Of a stretch of 64,000 nucleotides of DNA, positions 23,301-36,100 are shown in pieces. This DNA comes from Pseudoips prasinana (taxonomy: Eukaryota; Arthropoda; Insecta; Lepidoptera; Nolidae), in contig OX621257.1 of assembly GCA_951640165.1 (NCBI GenBank), positions 7,575,201-7,639,200 on the forward strand, read 5' to 3'. Positions within the stretch are counted from its first letter, which is position 1; each line of letters opens with the position of its first letter. A program made the translations under genes and the position numbers. The notes below the pieces were generated by a model. It was not told the origin of the DNA, searched no databases, and saw only the letters and a list, made by a program, of their open reading frames with translations.

Positions 23301-24000
23301 ACCACCACCACCACCGTTAATCCGGTCGTTTCTGATCAATTGAAAACCGGGCAATGAATATGAAGTAGAGGGCAGGCATGGTTTAAGCCACGATTCCGAG
23401 ACAAGAATGGCGTGGATATTCTTACAGTCAAAACTGGCCAGCATATCAGGATAGTGTGCCGGAATACTCTGTGCATTAATGTGAACAACGTTAAAGTTCC
23501 TTGATTCATCAGAGAACTGAGATATTAAGGTTTCACTTAAAGACGGGATACTGAGAAAACTCACGTCATCACTACAAGCTGAGACGAAATCTTCGATATC
23601 GCTTCCAAAATCAGACATAGTAATATATAAATAACTAATATATAATAAATACTATACAATAAAATAACTACCTAATATTTTCTAAAACTAATTAAAATAA
23701 ATATGTTCTATTACTTTGGTCCACCCACCAGCTGAGCGTTAAAGTAAAACATAAAAAAGGAAGTAGATAAACACATTGTAAAAAAAAATAAAAAATAATT
23801 AACAAAATTATCGATGCTAACAGATACAAGACACAAAATACACAACAACAACTAAACAAGATAGGAGTTAGACAAAATAGTAGTCTGGGGAGTATACATT
23901 CAAAGAAATACCCAACTAATTCAAAATTTGTATCAATGCGGTCGGAGAGTATAGACACAGTTAAAAGTAATAATAGGTTATAGGGTTGTTATATAGTCTC
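20322..24000 (-). mobile_element. CR1/L2-group LINE with (TATC)n 3' end
   Basis: On the minus strand the 3' end is a short (tatc)n run at 20322-20336 preceded by caataaagtg. The same 3' end occurs as a short copy inside the SINE at 30857-30987. The 5' edge is not resolved (about 23960-24000). It encloses one long intact ORF. Confidence 0.7.
20694..23618 (-). CDS. Intact LINE ORF: APE endonuclease + reverse transcriptase, 974 aa
   Basis: It is a single uninterrupted frame. An acidic N-terminus of about 45 residues precedes the APE domain: VVHINAQSIPAHY, AILVSESWLKP, VMGDFNTCLL and SFSYHDLLYLS (residues about 45-255). The RT motifs follow in order: YRPISILPFLSKVLER, SGFRPGHSTV, LTLLDFSNAFNTVD, AGVPQGGVLSPLLF and HLYADDLQIY (residues about 525-700). 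A thumb and C-terminal region follow, with LGVYFDQTLSW and RLWNSLPLHIR. The enzyme would carry out target-primed reverse transcription. All key residues that I can check are present. No ORF1 is seen upstream. The start at 23618 is the first Met of the open frame. The clade (L2/Crack/Daphne side of CR1) is an inference from the motifs and the 3' microsatellite. Confidence 0.85.
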   Translation of the reverse strand: MSDFGSDIEDFVSACSDDVSFLSIPSLSETLISQFSDESRNFNVVHINAQSIPAHYPDMLASFDCKNIHAILVSESWLKPCLPSTSYSLPGFQLIRNDRINGGGGGVAIYLRPHIPFRVINMSAQPPPSNAGEHLFLEVELHHAKVLLGVYYCPSSHINFFSSLETLLANLVPSYSHTIVMGDFNTCLLRNNSRSSSLRSLIESSNLSLLPLTATHNFPHCTPSLLDLIFVSSKEHVAKHGQCSADSFSYHDLLYLSYKIRPPKAKPKILIQRNFSGMNVTNLKIDASNIDWTALFASETIDEKVYMFETYMIQLYDVHAPLKAVKMKHSPAPWLTQDIRKWIDKKAATKSKYKSHPSADNKDKYISARNQCHKVCRNAQRQHIHSSVQNGDPTKVWKYLRSMGIGKSRQIDTPNNLDINSLNGHFSTSSNFDRTTKLNTLQYLSSIPTPDHSQFVFNQFSTCDVKKSVLLITSNSVGSDCISRNMILPILDEILPVLTHLLNFSISTATFPSTWKSAHIIPLPKKRNPSSFSDYRPISILPFLSKVLERLIHNQLSSFLSKNVLLNPSQSGFRPGHSTVTALVNITDDIRLGMECGKLTVLTLLDFSNAFNTVDFDILLGILRSLNISPMAIDWFRSYLFGRRQRIRIDDTYSSWCFTSAGVPQGGVLSPLLFTVFINSITSRLTSSYHLYADDLQIYTQTPVEHLSDGIGIINSDMTIINKWSTDHGLTVNPSKTRVIVIGSSRMLRKVDWIHTPRVIFNKTVIPFSDRVKNLGVYFDQTLSWGPQIEQTSRKLYAAAGSLRRLRNFLPTATKIALAQSLLLPILDYADASYLDLTEDKLDKLERLQNFCIRFIFGLRKYDHVSEFRRKLEWLPIRLRRNTHILSLLYSILFNPTAPSYLKVRFEFLCDTHFRSLRSSENLELQLPTHSTNFLDKSFTVQAARLWNSLPLHIRRAQTLTSFKTLLKNHYLSL

Positions 24001-24199
24001 TGGTCGCAGTATCAACCAAGCTTTAGAAAATTAAACGTAATTATTATATCCTCTTTGAAAGTATTCCAAAATATTGCCATAGTTGATTACATACTCTATG
24101 AAAGTATTCTACAGTGTCACATTATATACTCTTTGGTCCGTACGTGTCAATAAAACAAATTTAGGTTAGACTTACAAATACAAACAGTGTAGTAAAATA

Positions 24200-26085
24200 A
24201 TTATGTTAAAAAGTTGGGGTACCTGCTTAAATAATGAAAGTAAATGTTTACTTACTACCCAGACTACCATAAAATTAATAAGATTTATTGTGTGTGTTTA
24301 TCATAAACTTCATTGAATTACGTGCAATTATTATTTACAATTTATCATATTCGTATTTATAGATAAGCAGTAACATTTGCATAGATTTCATGCTTCCGTT
24401 TAATAAAATTATATAGGTATAGTTATTTTTAGCATTAATATTATTATTATCAATTACATTTAAAAATATTAAGAAACAATAATTATCTTATCTTAATACA
24501 TATATATATTCATTATTTACCTATACATTATTATTATTTAGAACGTGTCACTTAAATATTCACTGATACTGTAATAGCATTTAGATAATAGTAGATTCTT
24601 TAGGTTAGCGGAGAATAGATAAAATTTCTTTTCATTTTTAATTATTTCGGGCAATTTGTTATAAATTTTTATGGACATCACATATGTACTTGTAGAGTGG
24701 ATTTTTAACCTAGAAGTTAGTAAGTTTAATCTGGTATTATGTCGAAGTGCATATTTTGTTTGCTTGTCTTTTCTCGTTGTGTACAAGTTTTGGTATTTTT
24801 TAACAAATTTGCATATTTCTAGTATATAGATGCTAGGAAGGGTCAATATTTTAAGTTTTTGGAAGTGAGGTTTGCAACTTTCAGTGCTCTCTATGTTAAC
24901 TAAAATTCGAATTAGTTTTTTTTGCATTACAAATAGTGTTGGTGCATCTGTGCTGTTTCCCCACAGTATTATGCCGTAACTTAACCATGAGTAAGCGTAC
25001 GCATAATATGTAGAGAGGGCAGCTTCCAGATTAGTAGATTTTTTTACTTCTCGAAATGCATAAGTAAATTTAGATAGTCTAGATGTTATTTTGTTAATGT
25101 GTGATTTCCAGTTGATATTGCTGTCTATTGACAGACCAAGTAAGGTGAATTCCGGGACAACTTCGATTTTTATGCTGTTGTATATTAAATTTATATCTAA
25201 TGGAGGTTTTTGGTGTGGATGGAAGGACATTATTTTTGTTTTGCTGAAATTAATTTGCAGGTTATGCTTATTCATCCAATCAACTATGGTATCCAGTATA
25301 TTAGTTAGGTTCGTATTTAGGTCTATATTTGTCTGGCACGCTGTCAAGAGTGAAATATCATCTGCGAAAAGGACACAGGGACCTTCTATATTTTTGGGAA
25401 GATCGTTGATGTAGATCAGGAAGAGAAGGCATCCAATTACACTGCCCTGAGGGATTGACGCGTTAATAATTTTGTTTTTTGATTTAATATTTTTTATTTC
25501 TTTCGTTGTATAGTCAAAGAATTCGATTTCGACTTGGTGTACCCTGTCTTTTAAGTACGATGTGAACCATTCGTGAGCTTTACCGCGAATCCCTATGCCT
25601 TTTAGTTTTTCTAACAAAATGTTATACTGCACTTTATCGTATGCTTTGGTCATATCCAACAATATACCAACTGCGTATTTTTTATTGTTGATTATGTCGA
25701 GGGCTTCTTGTACAAATTTATAGATTGCAGATACTGTCGATCGATTTTTTCGAAAGCCGTTTTGACATTCATTGAATATTTTAAATTTTTCGCAGAATGC
25801 GTAGACACGATCACACATTGCCCTTTCAAACAGTTTTGAAGCAGTTGGTAAGAGGGCAATAGGACGATAATTGCTGGGATCTACTTTTAGGTTTTTCTTA
25901 TGTATTGGTTTTATCACGGCAGTTTTTAAATTTTCTGGGAAAACGCCCTGTTCAAATGACTGATTTATTAGTAGATAAAATGGTAACGTCAATTCATCGG
26001 CGCATTGTTTTAATAAAATAGGGGGTAATTCGTCTACTCCATGACTTTTTTTGCTTTTTAAATTTTTGATAAGCTTGTTTACCTC
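24200..26085 (-). mobile_element. 5'-truncated LINE carrying only the RT
   Basis: It begins at about 26085 within the RT and ends in an AT-rich 3' region whose exact end is unclear. The endonuclease is missing, as expected of a 5'-truncated insertion. Confidence 0.65.
24538..26084 (-). pseudogene. LINE reverse transcriptase, N-terminally truncated
   Basis: The frame opens after a stop at about 26085, with EVNKLIKNLKSKKSHGVDEL. It runs through PPILLKQCADEL, NYRPIALLPTASKLFER, NGFRKNRSTVSAIYK, GILLDMTKAYDKV, SIPQGSVIGCLLFLIYIND and CVLFADDISLL to a C-terminus ending at 24538. The RT itself has no internal stop, but the endonuclease is missing, so it cannot move autonomously. The motifs place it near the CR1/Zenon side of the tree. 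The decayed pieces at 44655 and 48052 look related (LLWGNSTD). Confidence 0.8.
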
Positions 26086-26924
26086 TTATTCCAGCAGGCT
26101 TGGCAGATAAAGCCATTTTCATTAACCTGAACAAGCAAACGTTTATTATTTGACTATTACTATTATCTAAGAGGCACAATTGGTTAAATATAAGTAGCTT
26201 TATTCTGATTCCACTGCAGGGACACCATCCTCCTCACTGAGAGATGGAATTGATAGGTTGTAATTAACAGGTTCTGTCTGTATTAGTGTAGTGCAGAAAA
26301 GGCTGTAATTGGCAGGTTCTGTCTGTATTAGTGATGTCATATATCTTCGAATATGAATATGCAAATTTTTCCTAAGGATACCCACTGACTCATATTTAAA
26401 ATACAACCATCAACACGTAACTGAACATAGGCGATTACACTGTTTACATAAGTATCGGATACTAACCGTTTCGAGGCGCGAGCCATTCCTGTACAATTGA
26501 AAGTATAACTTAATTTTCCAATCTACGCCTTCCTATTGTGTTGCAGCGATCCGTTGCTATTCCACAATGAATGCACAGGCTCATTTTCATGATGTCGTTA
26601 TGAATCAACCAGTCCAGATCCGAATTTTTTGCAAAGGTCAGCAGGGTGGCAGAGTACGATATCCAATGTTCAAGCAAGAGTCAATCAGGAGGCAATTAAT
26701 TTCGGAGTCCAATAAATATTCGAGCAGAGGTCAAATGATATAATAAATCTCGAGAAATACAGAAAAACATACGCAAAAATACGACTACATGACAATTGAC
26801 AGACTGACATTTGACGTTTATAAGTGCAATCCGTGATGCAATCGATTTTATCGATTATTTATTGCTTTTAATGTTTTTTAATTCAGTTTACATTTATAAT
26901 ACTTGATTCGACACATTTTTTATT
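26086..26924. other. Non-coding stretch
   Basis: A near-repeat of tctgtctgtattagtg occurs at about 26273-26335 (two tandem units of about 52 bp). No gene is seen. Confidence 0.45.
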
Positions 26925-27545
26925 ATACATTAACACTCTTATTTAAAATAATTCCGTGATCCGCCGCTTAACCATGTCTCAGCTAAACCTTGCTCAACCA
27001 CTTAAACCCCGCTCAACTATTTCTTTATTTAAAAACCCTACTTAAAGGTTTCTCAGCTAAGTAACGTCATTTTATTTTACACTGTCAACATTTCTGGGAC
27101 TGGTACAGAGCTTGACCAAAATTAATCGACTAAATCGGATTATGTATCAAAACTTTATGATTTTTGCTTTATGGTAGACATGGAATGATAGATTTATGAT
27201 CGTAACAGTGAATTTTCAAGGACTATTGATTTTCTTCGGTGGATTTTGAAGTTTGAGATAAGATTTCAACTGGAATTCAGTATTTATTTCAAAATTAAAA
27301 TGGTTAGTAACTTCAATAAAACCTCCATTCACAAACAAACGTCAAACAAAACGTCAGCTGATGCAAATAAAATCCGCCATATTTGCGCAAGCTTTAAACC
27401 AGGGGCCGACGTGGTTTAAATTTTGACATGGCTTAACCGCGGGTCAAAGTTAAATCGTGTTTTTAAATGAAAAAATTGATAAACCATGGTTGAGCGGCCG
27501 GCTTAAATTTAAGTAGCGTTTTTAAATAAGACTGATATTTTATAA
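26925..27545. mobile_element. Possible MITE-like element with decayed inverted ends
   Basis: The left end cttatttaaaataattccg and the right end ctacttaaa/ttaaataag, read inverted, share cttatttaaaa. Both are followed by ccgc(t)taaccat/ggccgctcaaccatgg-like words. Arms are degenerate, and no coding region is seen. Confidence 0.3.
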
Positions 27546-28107
27546 GACTAAAACAATGAAGTCTTATTTAATTATTTGTAAAAGTATCGATTTCCATTTA
27601 ATCGATCATATTTTATGGTGCGCTCTATAGATGGATTACTAGCGTTTGTGAAGTTAGTGACATAGAATGAAATAAGTGGTGTAGCGGTTTACATAGGCTG
27701 TTTAAAACAAAAAATATTAAATTAAGATTTCGGTGGATGATTAACGAAAAATAGACTGATTTTTTGGTACATATCTGATTGATGTAACGGTTAGGCCTGA
27801 AATGGGGTATCTCCTTTATCAGTCTATATTTGGCGTCCATGTTGCATCAGTTAACTGTGTCATAGAACATAATCTATTGTTTAGGAAAAAAACTAAATAT
27901 TTTAATTTTATTGTTATAAATGGTAGGTACGTTATTTATAAATAATTATTTTTATTTTATTTCTTTATTTATTCAAAGTAAAAATTAAGACTACTTTACA
28001 ATATTATTATAAACTACCTACAGATGTTTTCTAAATAACCAATAAATGACCAAATAAATGAAGATTTGTCAGATCGCCCAGAACGCGATTGAATTATCAT
28101 TTTAACT
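27546..28107 (-). promoter_or_regulatory. Lectin 3' flank with poly(A) signal
   Basis: On the minus strand an AATAAA occurs at about 27966-27971, roughly 140 nt after the lectin stop codon, a suitable 3' end signal. The rest of the stretch holds no gene. Confidence 0.4.
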
Positions 28108-28352
28108 TTAACTGTCTGAAGTCGGCTGCCATGTTTCCACAATTGGCTGTACATCAACAAATTCCATGTTTGTCCTGGTGCAGACTTTAGGGAATTTTGG
28201 GTCCTTTTCACAAATAAATGGGCTGAATTTGTCACACCACAAGTCGTTCAACAAGCCATTGCGGAATATAGATCCACAGAATTCCCCAGGACTAGAATAA
28301 TCTGGTTGATTTTTATCAAATTTACTAAACCCTGCTTCTTCGAGGGTCTGGC
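28108..28352 (-). CDS. Lectin exon 6: second half of CTLD2 and stop
   Basis: The acceptor is tgttttcag and the stop TAA is at 28108-28110; the exon is 245 nt. It encodes FSKFDKNQPDYSSPGEFCGS, LLNDLWCDKFSPFICEKD and a 31-residue tail with one extra Cys (304). Confidence 0.9.
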
Positions 28353-31300
28353 CTGAAAACAAGGAGAAGAACTTTATTAATAACATGTCATGTTATAGTC
28401 GAAAATGTCGACAGATTTGCCTTAGGTCGTTATCCAAATACTATATGGTTGATTGTCTCGTTGGTCTAGCGCTAGCGTGTTTAACCGCGCATAACGGGCT
28501 CCTGGGTTCAAATCCCGAATCGGGCAAAAAGTGATTTTGGAATTTTTCTGTAAAAGAGATACTTCTCAGTATCAGGCAGAAGTCTGGGAGTTGGCGGTAT
28601 TATATCCTCGTGCCTCGGCGAGCACGTAAAGCCGTCGGTCCTGAACCTGATCTTTTACCGGTCGTGTCGGATTATGAGTGATGGAATAGAAAGTGCCCCT
28701 GTGTTTGCGCACATAATTGTGCACTATAATATTACCCGCGCTGATGACTAGTGGCTCTAACCGAAATTCTGCTAGGAGGACAACATTAATATTACATAAA
28801 ATTCTGCTAGGAGGACAACATTAATATTACATAAAATTCTGCTAGGAGGACAACATTAATATTACATAAAATTCTGCTAGGAGGACAACATTAATATTAC
28901 ATAAAATTCTGCTAGGAGGGCAACATTAATATTACATAAAATTCTGCTAGGAGGGCAACATTAATATTACATAAAATTCTGCTAGGAGGGCAACATTAAT
29001 ATTACATAAAATTCTGCTAGGAGGACAACATTAATATTACATAAAATTCTGCTAGGAGGACAACATTAATATTACATAAAATTCTGCTAGGAGGACAACA
29101 TTAATATTACATAAAATTCTGCTAGGAGGACAACATTAATATTACATAAAATTCTGCTAGGAGGACAACATTAATATTACATAAAATTCTGCTAGGAGGA
29201 CAACATTAATATTACATAAAATTCTGCTAGGAGGACAACATTAATATTACATAAAATTCTGCTAGGAGGACAACATTAATATTACATAAAATTCTGCTAG
29301 GAGGACAACATTAATATTACATAAAATTCTGCTAGGAGGGCAACATTAATATTACATAAAATTCTGCTAGGAGGGCAACATTAATATTACATAAAATTCT
29401 GCTAGGAGGGCAACATTAATATTACATAAAATTCTGCTAGGAGGACAACATTAATATTACATAAAATTCTGCTAGGAGGACAACATTAATATTACATAAA
29501 ATTCTGCTAGGAGGACAACATTAATATTACATAAAATTCTGCTAGGAGGACAACATTAATATTACATAAAATTCTGCTAGGAGGACAACATTAATATTAC
29601 ATAAAATTCTGCTAGGAGGACAACATTAATATTACATAAAATTCTGCTAGGAGGACAACATTAATATTACATAAAATTCTGCTAGGAGGACAACATTAAT
29701 ATTACATAAAATTCTGCTAGGAGGGCAACATTAATATTACATAAAATTCTGCTAGGAGGACAACATTAATATTACATAAAATTCTGCTAGGAGGACAACA
29801 TTAATATTACATAAAATTCTGCTAGGAGGACAACATTAATATTACATAAAATTCTGCTAGGAGGACAACATTAATATTACATAAAATTCTGCTAGGAGGA
29901 CAACATTAATATTACATAAAATTCTGCTAGGAGGACAACATTAATATTACATAAAATTCTGCTAGGAGGACAACATTAATATTACATAAAATTCTGCTAG
30001 GAGGACAACATTAATATTACATAAAATTCTGCTAGGAGGACAACGTTAATATTACATAAAATTTATTACGTGTGTTACAATGACGCTTCGCCATCCACAC
30101 CAGACATATTCATTTACTAGCGAAAGCGCGTCGTGCTCATAGAACTTACCGTACCGTGGGAAATCAACATCCATAAAGATCACGTGTTAAGAGGCCTATT
30201 ACAGTCCACTAGCGCCGCCAATCGAAAAAATGTCATAACCCGTAAATAGAATCAAAAATACAAAATATGTTCTATTATTACTGTGGAAAAGGCAATAACG
30301 TAATTGTATAACACCTTATCAACACTTGAAATATAGCTGTTTAGCTAAATCGTGCATTCAAAACATAAACGGCCGTTTTTGTTACAAATGCACGATTTAG
30401 CTAAACAGCTATATTTCAAGTGTTGACAATGTGTTATAAAATTACGTTATTGCCTTTTCTACAGTAATAATAGACCACATTTTGTATTTTTGATTCTATT
30501 TACGAGTTATGACATTTTTTCGATTGGTGGCGGTAGTGGACTGTAAAAGGCCCCTTATAAACGAACAAGTATTACGACTTAAAAAATGAAACCAAAAACG
30601 GCTTTGTGGTTAATTTATATGCCGTAAAGAAGTAGGTGCGAGGGGTATACCAGCAAAATCCCTCTACAACCTATTAAAAGACAAACAACTTCCTTAAGTT
30701 CTATATTAAAACGTGCATCAAAAGCGGTCACCATAGCCTAGTTGGTAGTGCTCCTGCCTACGAAGCTGGTGGTCCTGGGTTCGAATCCCGGTAAGTGCAA
30801 ATATTTGTGTGATGAGCACGAATATTTGTTTCTGAGTCATGGATGTTTTCTATGTATATAGATAGATAGATAGATAGATAACACTTTATTGCACCAAATT
30901 GAAGCATAACATTATAATATCAGTTAACTTATATAATAAGGTACAAACGGCGGTCTTATCGCTAATACAGCTATCTCTTCCAGACTATATATGTATTTAT
31001 CTATCTATATAAGTATGTATATCGTCGCCTGGTACCCATAGTACAAGCTTTGCTTAGTTTGGGGCTAGGATGATCTGTGTGACACTGTCCCCAGATATTA
31101 TTATTATTATTATAATCATACCGAATTTGGATAGGAAGAGAGGTGAGAGAACACTGAGAGACAGAGAAGGTGAGCGTTGATGCCAGGGGATGAGAGAGGG
31201 GCTCCCTTAAGCCTATGTCTGGGTCGCAAGTCTCCGACTTTGTCAAGTGTTTCCTCCTCTACCACGCGATGGACCCGTTTTACGCACGGTGTATCCATGG

Positions 31301-33139
31301 AGTGCTATGAATTAGGTCTTCTCTCAAATTTACTATGATAGAATCTCACGTTTATTTTAGATAATAATAACCTGGGATGTTACTTACATACGGCTTGATC
31401 TGATCCCAAACTAAACAGAGCTTGTACTATGGAAACTAGATAACTGATATACTACATAATTATATTACTTTTCTTTTGTAAATACATACTTGTATAAATA
31501 ATTACACTTAGAATCAGGTCAAACAGACATGTTCATGCACACAAATATTTGTCCTGAATGGAAATCAAACCCAAACCTGCGGCCTCAAAGGCAAGCAATT
31601 ATTAACGACGCCAACTGGCCCAACTAATTGGTACTTTATACGGGAAAGACTAGTGTGATACGATAAAAATTAGGTATCAACATTTATTTAAAGGAAAACA
31701 AAAAGTATCAAGTGATTTTACCATGGATTGTTCTCCATTCACCGCGTTCATTCCAGTTATGAAAACCAATAAAAGCTACAGAGGCAGCTGAAGGATATTT
31801 CGCGTATAGATTCTTTATGACCAGTGCTTCCAGTTCACTATTAATGATGGCAAGATGTCCTCCTTCGGCAGAACATACAAAGTGAGCACGCGAAAAATTC
31901 CTTGCTTCTGAATGGAATTTGTAACAACTGTTTGTTCGAGAGTCCAGCGTATATCCTGAAAAAAATAACATACATGTATTACGACAAGCTTCAACCTACG
32001 CTTTCACACGAATAAGTTAAAGTTGCTGCAGAATCAAAATCGTCTGTTTGCTAGAACATGATAATATTAGTGTTACATAATTATGCTCTAAATATACTGT
32101 CATCAAATTCATCATCATCATCATATAGCCAAAAGACGCCCACTGCTGGGCAAAGGCCTTCCCCAAAGATCTCCACAATTGCTGGTCTTGCGCTATGCGC
32201 ATCTAGCGACTTCCAGTGACTCTCACAAGATCATCGGTTCATCTTGTAAGCCTGTCCACGCTGCGTCTTCCGGTTCCGGAATTATTTTTCTATCACCTGG
32301 GAGCGTGATGACATCTTCTTATAAGTAACGTATTTAGTAAACAGCTGTTATTTTGAATTAATAATAATATCCTGGGATATTATTCACACACGACGGCCAC
32401 CTGTACCCAAACTAAGCAGACCTTGTACAATGGAAACTACATGATAACTGATGTATGTACCTACTAATTACTATATTATACTTATTTTTTTTTGTAAATA
32501 CGTACTTATATAGATAACTAGCCGTGCCCCGCAGTTTGAGTTTGTAGTAGTACGATACCCCATGCTTAAAGGTTGCAGAAATATCTGCCTATGTGCTTGA
32601 ATATGGTAGGTACTAGCAAGTACATAAGCATTATATAGGACCTCAAGTAAATGAATGCACTCCAAGTTTCTCACGATAATCAGCCATAGAATGTAGGCAA
32701 AAAATTATTGTTAATCGTTTTGGGTTTAGCTAAGAATTTTAAATTCAAGAGCCCATAAAACTCTAGTCGATAAGTGACACAACAAAAAAGTCATCGAGGT
32801 ATTAGAAATTTGGTGACCACTTGAGACATCATGTGCAAGTGTCTCGACCCTAAACAATATTTATTGGTTTCTATCGAAAGACTAAAAAAAAAGGTAATTG
32901 GTTTGGAAAGGGAAGTAACACGGTTATTTTTATGCATAGTAGGAATATTTCGTTAGTCTTAGAACTGTCGCGCGCCGGTTACAATCGGGATTGGTATATT
33001 CTAACATATCGCAATAATTTTATAAGATTTAAATTAAATTCAGTGTGTATTAGTGTTAGAGTCAGTGTTTGCTTATTAAATATTATAACTAAATTAGTTA
33101 AATTCAGTGAATGTAGTCGGTTTCCTGAAATTGAAAGCT

Positions 33140-33190
<51 letters not shown>

Positions 33191-36100
33191 CTGGGCAAAA
33201 CACTGTAAACATTTCATTTCAGCTAGATATACTAAGTACACTAGGCAGAACGCTGTTGACTGTTCAGATGTTATTTCTATTAAATACTAAGTACCCATAT
33301 GTAACTTTTGCTTACTTGTTAGAGGTTAATTTATTACTCTTGCATTGTTGTTGTTGCACAGACAAACAGCTATCCATAATAATCAAATGATTTTATTGTG
33401 TTTGAGATAGGTTCTCAGCCACACTTTGGATTATATCCGATCATTATTTCTAATTTTCATGGCTAGATCTGACGATTATGAATCTAGACATTACAATGTT
33501 TACCCGACTGTGAGAACCTAAGGTGAAGGTTAACTAGATCTATTGGTTCAAATCCAATTAAATACTGATCTAAATGATTTATCCGTTATATATTAATGGA
33601 GATTTTTATATGCGCATTGTCGTAACGGTATTCAAGATATAGAGATAACTGGTTCAAATCCAGTTAAATACTTATCTAAATTGTTTATCCGTTATTTATT
33701 AATGAATGTTTACAAGATATAAAAATAACTGGTACAAATCCTGGAAAGCCTTGTCTAAATGCTTTATATATTATCTATTAAGGACATTATTATGTACACA
33801 ACGACGACGCCGATATATACTGATGGTTGACTTTTACTTTGACGACATTTACATGACCATGTTGGCAGTTAGTAAATATTAAACATAAAGTAGAATGAAT
33901 ATATCGTCCCCGTAGTTGGAAAACTAAATAAGTCCGATTTTGGCGATTTTGACTTTTTCCTATTTTCAAAACACCTAAAACCTGCCGCATATTTGAGCCT
34001 TACAGGCATTTTCATATCTTATTCCGTTCCAAAGATATAGCCATTTTTGTCAGACAGGTCATGACAGATGGAATAATAAATATCTTCAGACAAACACAAT
34101 TTTTTTAAAGGAAAACTAAATAACTCAGTAAATAAATCAATAACTCTGGTCAATGACAAGATGAATGTCGAATAAGTTAAATAACTTGAGTTGTTGAATT
34201 TTTCCTCAACTTAATTTTTTTTTTACAAAACTAACTTAGTTCGAGGAAAACTAAATAACTCTATTTATTTAATTCTGCTATCCAGAATTCTGATATAACG
34301 TATCTAATTTATAAATATTTGGTGTTATTTAATTCTTCTACAACAAGATGAAGATTAATTATAAGATGCTAGGCAAATAAAATTAAATAACTTAAGTTGT
34401 CATCAAAGGAAATAAGAGGTTCAAGTCCCATTTCGGGTATCAAACCAACGCCACCTTCAACAGATGAAGAATCTTTTGCTGATTCTGGATATACATGGAT
34501 TCCGGACACAGAAGAAGAAAATAAAAACGAAACTTAGTTCTTTAATAGACATCAATATTTCATTGGATAAGAAGAAAAAAAGAGTAAAGAGATTTGAACG
34601 AATAAACCCCATTTTGTCGAGAGATTCTGAAGATGAAACAAGTAATATTATAACAATTCGAGCAATTATTGAAACCCTTACTGAACAAGTCTCACCGGGT
34701 TACCCTGAAAAAGAATCATGGAACACTATATTTCGCTGAGACAATAGATTCAGAAATAGAAACAGAAAATAAGGAAATAGAAACCGGGGTGCTAAAAACC
34801 CCCGGCAGACGCCGTTTTACCAAAACCAACAACCTCTGGCCCTGGCAACATATAACACTCGCATACAGCGGACCGACGAGAAGATCATCAAACTGGAGGA
34901 GGAGCTGAACAGGTTACATTGGGATATCATAAGATTGTCTCAAGTCCGAAGAGAGGGGGAGGGCACGATAATCCTAAAATCCGGGAACCTGCTCTATTTC
35001 CAGAACCAACGGCGACCTACGGTCCCAAGGTGGTGTCACCTTGGGACAAACACTTGGCACAACGTAGTGAAAATCGAGAGGGTGTTGACCAGGGTGGCGT
35101 AACTTATTCTCAGAATTACGAAGCGGTATTCGTTGAAGGTAATACAGGTATACGCGCCGACTTCGACGAACTCCGACGGTGAGGTTGAGGATATATCAAG
35201 AGCCATACATAGCTCTAAAACCCTTTCACTGTGGTCATTTGTGGACTTTGACGCGAAGCTGGGCAAACGATTCGGTAATGGGCTGAGAGTGGGGCAATTT
35301 GGAACTGGAGACCGGAACCCCCGGGGCCAAATGTTGGCCGACTTCATGGAGAAGGAGGAACTCTTAATGATGAATTCCTTATTCAGAAAGTCGGATCACC
35401 GCAAATGGACCTGGGTGAACCCCGATGGTAAAACCAAAAATTAGATAGACTTTATCTTGTCGATGAGACGACAGATGTTCAATGCGGATAAAACCGGCAG
35501 CGATCACAGACTGGTGAGAGGCTCATTGAACCTTAATGTCAAGTTGCAGAGGTCCCGACTGATAAAGTCTACGCTCCGATCTTTACCTATCCACGTCCAA
35601 AACCCCGAACCATTTTAGCTCTAATTGCAAAACCGTTTCGAATGCCTAGCACTAGGTAATCTAATCTTATAGGTACTTTACAAAACATAATAGACGGACA
35701 CAAATTACATCCAGGCTCAGAACAACTATTTATGGGTCACACAAATAGCTGTCTGGCGCGGGATTAAAACCCGCGACACGAAGCGGCGAGGCGACTGTCT
35801 CAGCCACCACGCCACACATGCAGTCAAGTGGACTTATACTACGACAAGCTTGTAGAAGCTGCCCATACGGCTGGGTCTAAATTCTTCAAGGCCCGCTGTA
35901 CAAACAGAACTAAAAAGATCTCTGACTTTACCCTGCAACTTATGGAAGAAAGACAAATGGTTCTGAACTCCTCACATCATGCTACCAGATACCGGTGGCT
36001 CAAAAGACAGATCTCAAAATCTTTGACTCGCCTCACGCGTCAATTTAATACAATTAGTATGAAAGAGACCATCAAGCGGAACAAAGGCTCTAAAGTGCCT

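Noticed and set aside
28766..30060. Possible CRISPR array, because of regular 35-bp spacing
   Set aside because: The units are contiguous and identical with no unique spacers, the host is a eukaryote, and the array continues a SINE tail.
34464..34908. Overlapping plus-strand frames as host genes
   Set aside because: They lie inside the DNA transposon and partly in the RTE leader. Only a weak TE-gene remnant is supported.
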